Positions 46,922 through 56,827 of a DNA stretch of 64,000 bases are shown piece after piece; the stretch's first letter is position 1, and every line of letters starts with the position of its first letter. The stretch is from Actinostola sp. cb2023 (taxonomy: Eukaryota; Cnidaria; Anthozoa; Actiniaria; Actinostolidae): contig JAUJYZ010001512.1 of NCBI GenBank assembly GCA_033675265.1, positions 686,550 through 750,549 on the forward strand, read 5' to 3'. The notes beneath the pieces were generated by a model that was not told where the DNA came from, searched no databases, and was given only the letters and a program-made list of their open reading frames with translations. Made by a program: the position numbers and the translations under genes.

Positions 46922-47360
46922 GTGGTACTCTCCAGTTTGCCTGCAGGGTGGTTATTCTGGTCGTACCTTTTTGCAGCGCATTATTCACCTCACCAGGGGT
47001 GTCACTAGCCGCTTTCATCACATTCGCCTCAACGCCGAGTTCTTTCGTGACATAGCCATGTGGCGTTACTTTGTTGACAATTGGAACGGGAAATCGTTTT
47101 TCCTCGAGGATCAGGTGTCCGCTAGCCCTGACTTGCAACTTTTTACTGACGCGTCCGGTACATTAGGTTTTGGCGGCTATTTCGCCGGTCAGTGGTTCCA
47201 GGGCCGCTGGCCTCCTCATCTCGGCCTTAGCAAGGCGACCGGCATTAGCATCGAATGGCAGGAGCTTTTTCCCATTGTTGTCGCATGCGTCATTTGGAAA
47301 ACCAATTTTATTGGTAAACGCCTTCAATTCTGGTGTGACAACCGCAGCAATGTGTATATT
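46922..47360 (+). mobile_element. DIRS-type RT end and RNase H, N-terminal half
   Basis: The frame reads GRTFLQRIIHLTRGVTSRFHH and IRLNAEFFRDI (connection region), then LFTDASGTLGFGGYFAGQWF, SIEWQELFPIVVACVIW and FWCDNRSNV. These carry the catalytic Asp of TDAS, the Glu of WQEL and the Asp of CDN of RNase H. Similarity stops just where the other half at 46.49 kb starts. The downstream frame to 47624 is unrelated AT-rich sequence. Element-derived and inactive as it stands. Confidence 0.8.
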
Positions 47361-47620
47361 GAATTATTTAGTAGCCTCAAATGGAATGGTTGGGCTGCCT
47401 GTGATATTACGTTCTCAGTCTTGCACGTAAAGTTCTCGCGAATGGTGTACGTCATCTATAATACATATTGCGCGCGCGTGCTCTACCACAGGAAACCCAT
47501 CAAAAAAGACGCAAATATATTTTTATTTATTATAATTAGTAGCCTCAGAAGCAATGGCTGGTTTAGTTCACAGTACATATTGTCATTATTTCATGTTTGC
47601 CATTTTGTTTTGACCTGTAG

Positions 47621-47873
47621 GTGAAGGACTGGAGAATGAGTTAGACTGTTTCAGACAGAAATGGAAAAAGGAACTGACTGGTAGACAGTCACCTGATACC
47701 TACAAGGAAGACCCAGAAGTAACGTTACCCAGGTCCAATCAAGCAAAGCATGCTGGGACTGAATGTACTTCTTCACAGTCAGAAAGCGACGCACAGAATA
47801 TTGACAGTACAAGCACATGGGAGGATAAGGAATTAGAGGAGAATGATGAAGAATATGAAAACATTGAAGTAAA
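47621..47873 (+). CDS. Isolated coding exon, FBXO9-like N-terminal region
   Basis: After an acceptor (TTTGACCTGTAG) an open frame encodes EGLENELDCFRQKWKKEL, then a polar Ser/Asp/Glu-rich stretch (SSQSESDAQNIDSTS, WEDKELEENDEEYENIEVK), and ends at a donor AAAG|GTACAA. The LxxxLxxFRxxWxxEL motif resembles the N-terminal segment of F-box only protein 9, just before its TPR-like part. No TPR or F-box exon is seen downstream before repeats begin at 47.9 kb, and no upstream exon is identified. It is either a fragment or an exon of a gene with very long introns. The assignment is tentative. Confidence 0.45.
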
Positions 47874-47914
47874 GGTACAATATCTGAGTAAATCATGAAC
47901 CTTGCAAATGACAG

Positions 47915-48160
47915 AATAAGTGATTTGTGATCAAAACCCAAATTATCCTTTAAAATTCAAAAAAAATCTTGAAGAGAATTTAGAGTTTGATCACAAGTCA
48001 CTTTATACGTACTCTGATCCGTTCTTGCAGGGAGCCCTTCAATTACATGTACATGTAGGAGTTACATGTATTATAAGGGAGTCCTGCAAGCAAAAACATT
48101 AATTCTTTTAAAGTGACTTGTGATCAAAATCCAAATTCCCCTTGGAAATCAAAGAGATAT
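47915..48160. mobile_element. GTGACTTGTGATCAAAA-type MITE copies
   Basis: GTGATTTGTGATCAAAACCC at 47920 and its inverted counterpart TTTGATCACAAGTCAC at 47986-48001 form one unit. A further GTGACTTGTGATCAAAATCC starts at 48113. A related palindrome sits in the MBTPS1 region at 55641-55719. Confidence 0.6.
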
Positions 48161-48256
48161 TCTAATAATGCATTCTAATAATTCTACAGTAGATACAATG
48201 TACATGTACATGTAGGAATATAGATTTTGATCTTAGATGTACATGTACATTGTATG

Positions 48257-48499
48257 CTATGTTATCATCAAATACACAAGACATGTAGTCTTTACACACA
48301 TTCTAATTCCCGTGTATTGATCTGTAGTACCAAGCACCGAAAGAATACACAATTGTTCGCGCCTCTCCTCTACCTCTAAGTCATCACCCTTATTAACAGG
48401 TAGTTTCTTTTTCTTCTTGGTCACTATTTTATCTTCTATAATTTCCTCTGGAATAGTTTCCATATTCCCATCGTCGAATTGATCAAGAATTGATGTCAT
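48257..48499 (-). CDS. Candidate first exon, acidic/basic unknown protein
   Basis: ATG at 48499 opens MTSILDQFDDGNMETIPEEI and then a lysine cluster (TKKKKKLPVNKG). After that the frame becomes less protein-like (TTDQYTGIRMCVKTT), and a donor such as TTAGAG|GTAGAG lies near 48380. I read it as a possible short first exon of about 40 codons on the minus strand. There is no known homologue and no downstream exon was found. Confidence 0.25.
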   Translation of the reverse strand: MTSILDQFDDGNMETIPEEIIEDKIVTKKKKKLPVNKGDDLEVEERREQLCILSVLGTTDQYTGIRMCVKTTCLVYLMIT

Positions 48500-48678
48500 C
48501 TTATAATATTATTAGTATATTTTATTTTTTAAATGCTAACACTCGGAATTTCAATCATACATTGAAATGGATGTCTCAAACAAAAAATGATCCTTGCATA
48601 CCTTTCAGATTTAAGTATTTTCATGATATCCCTCCGTTCTTCAAGCGGAATATTACCTCGGTTCTTTCACAAATCTAA

Positions 48679-49115
48679 GGTCGTAACTAGAGCCGGTCAC
48701 TTACGAGAATGGGCTCTCATAAGCGACCACGCGCTGAAACAATAGAGGCTGGTCGCTTACGAGAGCTGTTAGCTCTTGTGATGTATTGTAATACGTAAGC
48801 ACGATACCTGTCCATTGATACAGTAATTGTATGATGATGCGCACTTGCAAACAACTTACGTTTCACACAACAGTATTTTGAGTCCAAGACTTATTGAAGA
48901 AGTTATTGAGTGTTGACTAAAACGAATCAGACTCTGAATGGACGTAGTTGGAAATGACCAAAAGTGATCGCGGTCGCTTACGGGAGCGGTCGTTTACGAG
49001 AGCTTTTAATTACAGACTTTGAATGACAATACAAACGGAGTTCCGTAAAGGTGGTCGTAACTAGAGCTGGTCGCTTACGAGAATGGTCGCAAGGAGAGCT
49101 TTGACTGTATGTTAA
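48679..49115. repeat. GGTCGCTTACGAGAG-rich repeat unit
   Basis: The words GGTCGTAACTAGAGC, GGTCGCTTACGAGA and GCTCTCATAAGCGACC recur in both orientations. The right end GAGAGCTTTGACTGT resembles pogo/Tigger-type ends (ACAGTCAAAGC). It is probably a non-autonomous element with internal duplications. Confidence 0.5.
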
Positions 49116-49355
49116 TGTTTAGGTCGACCTCGACCTCCAGTGTATCTCTTTCTTAGTTTCTTATTTCTTCTTATCTACAGCTCATTGCATGTCTACAGGG
49201 CTACCAACGAATAAAGCTCTAAACACACCTAAGATATCATCAGTATTCATGTTTTATTGTGGTTCAACAGGTGTTAATTACACATCTTAAAATATGACTT
49301 CCGTTCCCATTTTCTTATTTGAATTTCCTTACAGGCCCCAGTTGCACGAAAGGTG

Positions 49356-49471
49356 AATAGCGCCATCCACCGGATAAGTCTTATCCAACGGATAAAACTG
49401 ATGCAGTTATTCAATAAATTTTATCCGTTGGATAGGACTTATCCGGTGGATAGCGCTATTCAACTTTCATA
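49356..49471. mobile_element. Palindromic GGATAA-type MITE, second copy
   Basis: GAAAGGTGAATAGCGCCATCC faces GGATAGCGCTATTCAACTTTC, and CCGGATAAGTCTTATCCAACGG faces its own complement. Only about 25 bp in the middle are unpaired. Related to 30.92-31.09 kb. Confidence 0.85.
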
Positions 49472-49717
49472 TATAAACGTCAGTGGTTAATTTTCCTTTT
49501 CATTTTAATATGATCTTCGTTGACTCTTCTGTTTGTAAAACCTTCAATGGCTCTCAAACGATGAATTGTATGATCAAGTTGACCTCATATACGTATATAG
49601 GATTCCTATATAAGTCTAATACCTCGTCTCAGTAAACAAAATTTTAGATCATTTACAAAGTAGTATTTATTTGTTGTTTGTTTTTATAACCGTTCCCATT
49701 TACTTATTTTCATTGTT

Positions 49718-50480
49718 CGCACCTCCCCGTCATTACTCGCACCTGCCCATCATTATTCGCATCTCTCCATCATTATTCGCATATCTCCATCATTTTTCGC
49801 ACCTCACGGTCATTACTCGCACCTCCCCGTCATTTATAATATTCGCATCTCCATCATTATTCGCATCTCTCCATCATTATTCGCATATCTTTATCATTAT
49901 TCGCATCTCTCCATCATTATTCGCATATCTCCATCATTATTCGCACCTCACGGTCATTACTCGCACCTCCCCGTCATTTATAATATTCGCATCTCCATCA
50001 TTATTCGCACTTCCCTGTCATTATTCGCACCTCCCCATCATTATTCGCACCTCTCCATCATTACTCGCACCTCCCCATCATTATTCTCATCTCTCCATCA
50101 TTATTCGCACCTTTCCCGTCATTATTCACACCTCTGCGTCATTACTCGCACCTTCCAGTCAATATTCGCACCTCCCCGTCATTATTCGCACCTTCTCGTC
50201 ATTATTCGCACCTCCCAGTCAATATTCGCACCTCCCCGTCAATATTCGCACCTCCCCGTCAATATTCGCGTCTCCCCGTCATTATTCGCACCTGCCAGTC
50301 AATATTCGCACCTCCCCGTCAATATTCGCACCTCCCAGTCAATATTCGCGTCTCCCCGTCAATATTCGCACCTCCCCGTCAATATTCGCACCTCCCCGTC
50401 AATATTCGCGTCTCCCCGTCATTATTCGCACCTGCCAGTCAATATTCTCACCTCCCCGTCATTACTCGCATCTCCCCGTA
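49718..50480 (+). repeat. 20-bp minisatellite, about 37 copies
   Basis: The unit TCATTATTCGCACCTCCCCG varies (AATATTCGC, CATCTCTCCATC, GTCTCCCCG). Because 20 is not a multiple of 3, one frame reads all three phases of the unit and stays open for 294 codons (49671-50555), giving a 20-residue period (HYSHLP, IIIRTSPS). I do not regard that frame as a gene. Confidence 0.9.
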
Positions 50481-51127
50481 GTGCTTTTAAAGAAACCGAC
50501 TCCCCTCCTTGGACCTGTAATTCTAAAATCCCTACAACAACTTACTCATAAATGATGCTACACTCATTATCAGTGTCATTTTTGTTCTTTTATTTCTAAC
50601 TTTACATCGATATTTCACGCATCTCGGTTCAATGTTTCAATTATAGCTTATTTTATATTTTGGATTTGGAGTCTTGTTTGGCGTTCCTTGTCATGGTTCG
50701 TTGTTCTGTTGTGAGTTCCTATCAGCAATCAAGCTTATGAGCCGTATCACAGATGTATTGTGTAGCTCGCTTGACAATCTGGCTTCGCTTGAAATCGTCC
50801 TACAAAAGATTAGATACTTTATCTAAGTTGCTTGTATAAGCATTATAACAATATTTAGCTTAGTGATAATCGCCAAAAGATTATCGAAATTAAAGCTAAT
50901 CAACATCAGGAAATTTCACGATTGAACCGCACAAACCAGCTTTCATTTCCTGTTTTTTTTTAACGTGTCAAATGTTCTAGCAGTTCTTGTATTGACGACT
51001 GGGGATACAACTCTCACACTTACTACATTCTGCATTCTCCACATCCAACACTTATCTTACTGAGGGTGGAAAATCAGAGTACCCGATGAAACCGCCTCTA
51101 AACAAGGAAGAGAACGAACTGACAATA
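50481..51127. other. Spacer downstream of the minus-strand secreted ORF
   Basis: No gene, exon or repeat is apparent. It may contain the 3' end of the 51.4 kb minus-strand gene. Confidence 0.35.
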
Positions 51128-51436
51128 TCAACACACATGCATGAAGCGCCCATTTCGGGAACTGAATGAGGCACCATAGCGGTGAGATGCTAGTGCCGAC
51201 CACCCTTGCACTCTAACTGTATGTCCAGTATACATGACTTGTACAGATACATTATAATCTAGTCGTACTTTTCTACCTACCATGTAATTGTGATCTACAG
51301 GCCTGCTTTTCCTTGTGAGTTGACTGGCGTCTCCACCTTTTATTACCGTCCCACCCACACTGGCTGCCCCAGAGTGATGAGGAAAACTAACCAAGAGCAC
51401 AGCAGCAATGACAAAGACAAGTCCTCTCGAGTTCAT
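51128..51436 (-). CDS. Small secreted protein (102 aa or first exon)
   Basis: ATG at 51436 sits in an ideal context (TTCACCATGA). Residues 1-25 form a clear signal peptide (LVFVIAAVLLVSF, cut near SGAA). The mature part is basic and Gly/Ser/Arg-rich (GGTVIKGGDASQL, TRKSRPVDHNYMVGRKVR, VQVMYTGHTVRVQG) with a single Cys at the very end. A TATAAAAT box lies about 65-72 nt upstream of the ATG on the same strand. The dibasic/Arg-rich sites (TRKSRP, GRKVR) could be proprotein cleavage sites, so a secreted peptide precursor or matrix protein are options; I recognise no family. The last 25 codons may instead be intron read-through. Confidence 0.55.
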   Translation of the reverse strand: MNSRGLVFVIAAVLLVSFPHHSGAASVGGTVIKGGDASQLTRKSRPVDHNYMVGRKVRLDYNVSVQVMYTGHTVRVQGWSALASHRYGASFSSRNGRFMHVC

Positions 51437-51500
51437 GGTGAAACGACGATGATGGCAGTTAGACGGTAGAGTTGCAAATAAATCGTCTAGTATGTTCCGT

Positions 51501-51508
51501 ATTTTATA
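51501..51508 (-). promoter_or_regulatory. TATA box of the small secreted protein gene
   Basis: TATAAAAT on the minus strand, 65-72 nt upstream of the ATG at 51436, leaves room for a start site and a short leader of about 35-40 nt. Confidence 0.5.
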
Positions 51509-51578
51509 GAAGGTTTAGGTAATAAGACATTAATTAATGCACGACGCAATGGTATCAACAAATGAAGGTTCTTGTTCC

Positions 51579-51944
51579 TCATTTGGATTGACTGGGAGCT
51601 AATACAGAGAATGACGCTAAGTTGATTATCGTAGGGGTTTTAAACGAGTTAACTCTTTCAGCTTGACTAAAGAAAACTAAAGACAGACCGAAACGATGTT
51701 GTAAACTCTTTAATGTTTTGATTGACGGAAGGCGAATGAACAACTCTGCAAATCGCGATACAATAAAAACGCCATGTGACAACTCATAGTCAGTGGACAT
51801 CGACGAAGAGTTGCTGACAACTTTTAATTTCAAGCATTGCATATGTATTCCTAGTTTAGTCGCGTATCGGTGTAAAAACACACGTGTCGCTACCTTACTA
51901 TAATATAGGTACTTTACGTTGGAATTGCGTTGTACTTGAAACAT
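51579..51944 (-). CDS. Unrecognised 121-codon frame
   Basis: An open frame with mixed composition (VATRVFLHRYATKLGIHMQ, LSHGVFIVSRFAELFIRLP). There is no signal peptide, helix or domain I recognise. It lies between the small secreted gene and the CUB exon on the same strand and could hold part of a gene, but no splice structure supports it. Confidence 0.2.
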   Translation of the reverse strand: MFQVQRNSNVKYLYYSKVATRVFLHRYATKLGIHMQCLKLKVVSNSSSMSTDYELSHGVFIVSRFAELFIRLPSIKTLKSLQHRFGLSLVFFSQAERVNSFKTPTIINLASFSVLAPSQSK

Positions 51945-52449
51945 GTATGGTTATCATAAAGTAAAAGTCAACTGATAATTAATTATGAATTTCAATAGCA
52001 TGCAAGGTTGAAGGTTGGATAATTCATTACGTATCTTGTACAATGCTGTATCTTTAGCAAGAGTGGTCGAGTGGTCGCCCTCTCCAAGTACTCCAGTTTT
52101 CCTCCCTCAATAAAAGCTAACTTGTTATATGAGTGTTGGGTGTATAAAATATAGAATGTGGTAAGAAGTGAGCTTGAGAGTCGTCCCCACTAGCAGTACT
52201 GCTATAAAACACTGACACTTTAAAACAACAATTTTAATCTTCATATGTGAAGATACCAACCTTTTGAAGAAGAGATATATAGGTATTTCATCAATGATTG
52301 ATGATGATGATGAAGACTTTATTTAAAGAGGGTAAACACATAAAAGTGAAATACACTTATAAACTTGTGGCCCTCACTAAACTTAATAAAATAACAATTT
52401 AATATAAATATCTTAAAAATACTATTAAAGTATTGCGATAGATAATTAC

Positions 52450-52609
52450 CCAAATGTTCTTTCAATGGAGAGATCTTCAAAGTATACAGCAACCCGTGCA
52501 CGTGGTACCGGAGGTATGAATGTCCATTGGTAGTTGGCCTGTTGCATGTAGTATGGATATCCAGGGCTTGTGATCACTCCTGTCAGGTTGGTGATGTTCA
52601 ACTGGACAA
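52450..52609 (-). CDS. Isolated CUB-domain exon
   Basis: Minus-strand exon between an acceptor (TTTGCTAG) and a donor (TTTGG|GTAATT). It encodes VQLNITNLTGVITSPGYPYY, then QQANYQWTFIPP and RARVAVYFEDLSIERTFG. The signature GVITSPGYP followed by Y.W.F..P and the V.VYF.DL strand is the first half of a CUB domain, an extracellular beta-sandwich found in proteases, receptors and complement-like proteins. The second half (C.YDYLEI) is not seen in the following 900 bp on this strand, and no other exon of this gene is recognised. It is a fragment, or an exon with distant partners. Confidence 0.65.
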
Positions 52610-53112
52610 CTAGCAAAGATAGCTATATTTAATCAAGATATAAGGGAACAGAAAGGGACATTCCCAGTGTAGGGCAGTGTAATGGTATGTGAATTTCGTT
52701 GCAAGTTATGATTAGAATATGCGAATCCCTCGGCAAACTGCCGGACTACTTCCGTTTGTCAGCTGGAATAATTGCCCTATACCACTATGACGTCAAATCA
52801 AAACAATCTCTTGTTTAAACGCTAAGGATCATGGTCGCTAGAGGGGGACAAAACAGCAACAACACAAAAGGGTTTCCCAAATAAATGTATTTTACAGACG
52901 GTCTGAAAGCGATAAAAGTCACCAAACACAGTAAATATTGTGGGAAAAGTATCGATGAACATAATATCTGGAAACTAGCCAATTTGAAATCAAGCGAACC
53001 TCAGCAGAGCAGAGTTAGTTCAAAATTCTATTGTTCTTCACGATTCTGTCCCCCAACATAAAACACAGGGAGCCCAATATTAGTGTCCCTGGCTACTCAC
53101 AGTACTCGCCTA

Positions 53113-53412
53113 ATGGCTCGCAGCAATTTGTTCCAGTCCGAGGCGTACGTCAAGTTCGAATTGGAGGCCTTTGAACGACTTCTCAAACTCATTAATTATT
53201 CGGGAGGAATCGGAGAATAAAAGCAATCAAACTTAGAGTTGGAGATGGTTTTATTGAAATTCGGGAGGGAAGAGTGGTGAAGTTAGACATTTCAAGTTTC
53301 CTGCATGATGAAATTCTTAGTTTGAATTGGATTGTCAAAACATTACAAAGTTATTCAGTGAAATGCAGGAGTATGCAGTATTGTAACTCATATTTTGTGA
53401 ATAGAGCTGATG
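53113..53412 (+). pseudogene. Unrecognised protein-like ORF with one frame break
   Basis: ATG at 53113 opens 35 codons (MARSNLFQSEAYVKFELEAF...LLKLINYSGG) ending at TAA 53218-53220. In another frame the sequence continues from about 53202 as RRIKAIKLRVGDGFIEIREG, then RVVKLDISSFLHDEILSLNW, to a stop near 53410. Missing one base near 53201-53204 (CGGGAGG) would join the two into about 100 residues. The charged, regular composition looks like real protein, but I cannot assign a family. There is no neighbour with which it clearly belongs. Confidence 0.35.
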
Positions 53413-53520
53413 ATTAAGACGTTTTGTTTTGGGCGGGGAAACTTTGAACGAATAAATCTCAAACTCCGTAATTGGTTGGAATCGGGAACATGTGGGAATA
53501 GGCGACTTGCATGATAGCGT

Positions 53521-53710
53521 CATAAACTACAAGTACCAGAATGCTTTGCACATTTTCTTTTGTTAGATAATTAGCACCAATTGTCTTACTATTCTCATGA
53601 GGGAATAAAATCTGAATAAGAAAGACGATACTGAATGTCTTCGATTCCGTACCGTGATTCCGTAACTCCGTGCGCCGTAGGTTTCCCACTCCTACGTAAA
53701 CTACTCTATA
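53521..53710. repeat. Two adjoining MITE remnants
   Basis: At 53526-53590 ACTACAAGTACCAGAATGCT and TTTGCACATTTTCTTTTG match the end of the MITE nested at 32.45 kb. At 53640-53710 TTCCCACTCCTACGTAAACTACTCTA matches one end of the GTCGTTTTCGTA family. Confidence 0.6.
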
Positions 53711-53769
53711 AATCTGTACCTCTTATCCCTTAGTTATATAGGAACACATACAGTCATTTGCAAAATTCT

Positions 53770-54019
53770 GGCCGCTACGAAATATCAATATATCAATATA
53801 TCGGGTGCATTATGGGTAATTAAATAATCGAAAATTCCCCTAAAAGCTGGTTAAACGCCAGAAAAGTTGGTAGAAATATGTGGTATAATGTTTATTTTAG
53901 TCTTACGTTTGTTGTTTGTACATTTTGCTTCATTTAATAAGTTAGGAATCTCAAAAAATATTATTCAATTACCCATAATGCACCCGATATATTGATATAT
54001 TGATATATCGTGGCGGCCG
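53770..54019. mobile_element. MITE with about 55-bp inverted repeats
   Basis: GGCCGCTACGAAATATCAATA at the left and TATTGATATATCGTGGCGGCC at the right are complements, continuing inward through ATATATCGGGTGCATTATGGG TAATT. About 130 bp of unique sequence sit between. No coding capacity. Confidence 0.85.
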
Positions 54020-54029
54020 ACAAACTTAC

Positions 54030-54117
54030 TGCTGAGATAGTTTTTTGGCTGCATCTCTTATACTAGACATACATCTAGTAACAAACTCATCTTCTGTTTT
54101 CAGACTTCCACCATCAG
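54030..54117 (-). CDS. Possible antisense coding exon, unknown
   Basis: On the minus strand an 88-bp stretch lies between TTTTTTTCATCAG and GTAAGT. It is open in one frame with consistent phases (2+84+2) and reads DGGSLKTEDEFVTRCMSSIR then DAAKKLSQ. The composition is protein-like, but no family is recognised. It is directly adjacent to the MITE at 53.77-54.02 kb and upstream of the MBTPS1 exons on the other strand. Confidence 0.3.
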
Positions 54118-54261
54118 CTGATGAAAAAAAACAATAATTATTGAAGTCTAAGTTTAAGTATTGTTTGGGGTCACAACATTGCACGGGATGCATTACATTT
54201 TTTGAGTTATATGTACAAATGTGTATTATACTTATGTGCTAATTAGTTGATGTTTATTTAG

Positions 54262-56827
54262 GTGTGGGAGTTAACAGCTAATGGTGTTGTCATGGTATCA
54301 GCTATTGGGAATGATGGACCTTTGTATGGGTAAGTATCATAGGATATCATAGGAGATGTAAGGGGGAGGGGAGCTCAAGTGTCCCCCCCTTTTTTCTGGG
54401 ACATTTTTTAAATATTTTTTTTACATCTGTTGAAATCTGTCAATTGAAGCCTTAAATATTTTTGTCACACAAAATACACATGCTTGGACCAGAATGCATG
54501 AAACAGCATAACCTAGATTTTTTAATTGGATGTGTTTATTATTCAGCACTCTAAATAACCCTGCTGATCAAATGGATGTGATAGGGGTTGGTGGAATAAC
54601 GTTTGAAGACCACATTGCTAGATTCTCTTCCAGAGGAATGACAACTTGGGTGAGTTACAATGTACATGTACATTTTTTACAGTGCAGGTTTAGGCCATCA
54701 CAATACAGGCTGTATTAATCTTATAAGACATCCAATACAATGTAGATCTCTTAGTTAAACTATCTAGGATCAGCAACATACTCTGTGTAATATACATTCT
54801 ATATTTTATAGTTGTAAACATGTAGATGATAATAGTCTACTTACAATATACATGTATGTTTCACTTGTCATGCACAAGGTTTCAGTGCGAGTCTCCTGGG
54901 AATACTTAATTAATTTGTTCTTTTATCTTTTCATGATTCATTGAGCATTATTTCCTGGAACCTCGCAGTGAAGCATACATGCATGTACACTGTATATTGA
55001 AAGTTGGCTGTTAAGATTTATTGTTGATAATCAAACTTTTCTGGTTTAGGAACTGCCCAGTGGATATGGACGTGTCAAACCAGATATTGTAACTTATGGC
55101 TCTGGTGTCAGGGGCTCTAGTTTGAAGTAAGCTGAACTTACAGTAGTTATGGACCACATAATTATTATCGTGTTTAGTTTTATTAACTATGACTTGGTCC
55201 AGACACCACTCCACTCATGTGTCAAACTGAATACATTAAGTTCAACTCTGGAGCGACTTTGGAGAGATGGTGAATTTTGTGAAAGACCTAGTATTTTTTC
55301 TACATAGGAATGATGGTGAGGGGGGATTTTTGTTTTCATAATTTCATGTATTAGGTTCAGCTTGTGAGAAGAGCACCACATGAATCAGCTGTCGCTATGA
55401 AAACTGTTGTTCTAAACTGATTCAGATGCTGCAATTTTTCCAGACTCAAATCATCAATTAGGTTGTGTAGATGAGTAGAGCTGGGTCTGGACTGGGGTCA
55501 ACATTTAATACGGAAACTATAAGAATGACATTTTGTTTTGACAGAGGTGGATGTCGCTCACTATCAGGTACAAGTGTTGCTTCACCTGTTGTTGCTGGTG
55601 CTGTTAGTTTATTGTTAAGGTATGTTGGACAATACGCAATCTCTGATCAAAATCTAAATTCTCCTTGATGTTCTTTGAATTTCAAAGGAGAATTTGTGTT
55701 TTGATCGCAAGTCAATTACACTTTTTATAAATAACAGAGCAAAATCTCGCAATCTGATTGGCTCTCAGCCATTGTCAATAAGAGTACAGACACACTGTAT
55801 GATGAATCACTCGTGCACAGAGCCAGCGTGCTTGGCAGTGAAATCATTCGCTACACTCATGATTCCACTTGAGTTTTTGAACATTTTATGACCTCAAGTG
55901 TGTGTCAATAAGAGTACAGACAACTCAAAAACCATCTTCAATTTGTTAAGTTTCTTGCATGGACCCCTTCAAGTATACACACTTGAGGATGAAATTGAGT
56001 GCTAGTACACAAACGATGCAGCTTACTAATATATAACCGTGGTTACCTATAGTGCTGTCAAACATCGTGGTAATGCAATCAACCCAGCAAGTGTGAAGCA
56101 AGCATTGATGGCTTCTGCTCGTTAGACTTCCAGGATTCAACATCTTTGAACAAGGTACATGACCACCAGACCTTGTCTCAAGTCATCGATGCAATTGCCT
56201 TATCTTTGCATATAATAGCAGGAACTCAATTTGCCTTTTTAAACATATTTGATAGCTACATTTGCCCCAAGAGTAGCATAGCTACAGCTACAGCTAGGGC
56301 GCTCACACATACAATAATCATATTTCAGGACAATTGGGTTAAAAAAAGAAGAAAATTGTAACAATTAGAAATTCATATATAAAATTCACTGAATTATCAC
56401 TGAGACCATGGAGAAGAACAATCAACCAAAGAGATTCAGTAGTTTCAGTCCAGATTTTTTTACCTACACTGTAAAATATGCTTGCCAGTCACTTGAATCT
56501 CATTTTATCATGCGTGGGTTTATAATGTGCACTTCTGAATGGTTGTAATATTAACATTTTCAGGGCATGGCAAGTTAGACCTGATTAAAGCTTTTCAGAT
56601 CCTTAACAGTCTGAAACCACAAGCCAGGTAATTTGTACATTAATATTTACTTTCAGCTGAACACTTTATATGCACAACTGTACATCTAAATATATACAGT
56701 GTATAACATTAATGTATTGTTTCCTTACAGTCTTAGTCCTCCATACATCGACCTTACAGAATGTCCTTACATGTGGCCTTACTGTACACAACCATTATAT
56801 TATGGTGGTATGCCTAACATAGTTAAT
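54262..56827 (+). CDS. MBTPS1: Site-1 protease (MBTPS1), internal exons only, one frame break
   Basis: Exons: 54262-54329, 54547-54649, 55050-55126, 55545-55619, 56053-56154, 56564-56627, 56731-56827, all GT-AG with matching phases. MBTPS1 is the Golgi subtilisin-type protease that cuts SREBP and ATF6. Landmarks include [13 protein letters not shown] with the oxyanion Asn, [42 protein letters not shown], the catalytic Ser in [14 protein letters not shown], and [11 protein letters not shown]. Exon 56053-56154 has one extra T at 56122-56123 (CGTTAGACTT), making a false TAG where the family has R-R/L-P-G. The exons with the catalytic Asp and His should be upstream and the rest of the C-terminal half downstream; I find neither in the window. 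A GPCR follows within 0.8 kb. So this is a partial gene, a truncated duplicate, or a misjoined locus. Confidence 0.9.

Noticed and set aside
49671..50555. 294-codon open frame
   Set aside because: It is a by-product of a stop-free 20-bp minisatellite read in all three phases; the peptide repeats with a 20-residue period and flanks show no exon structure.
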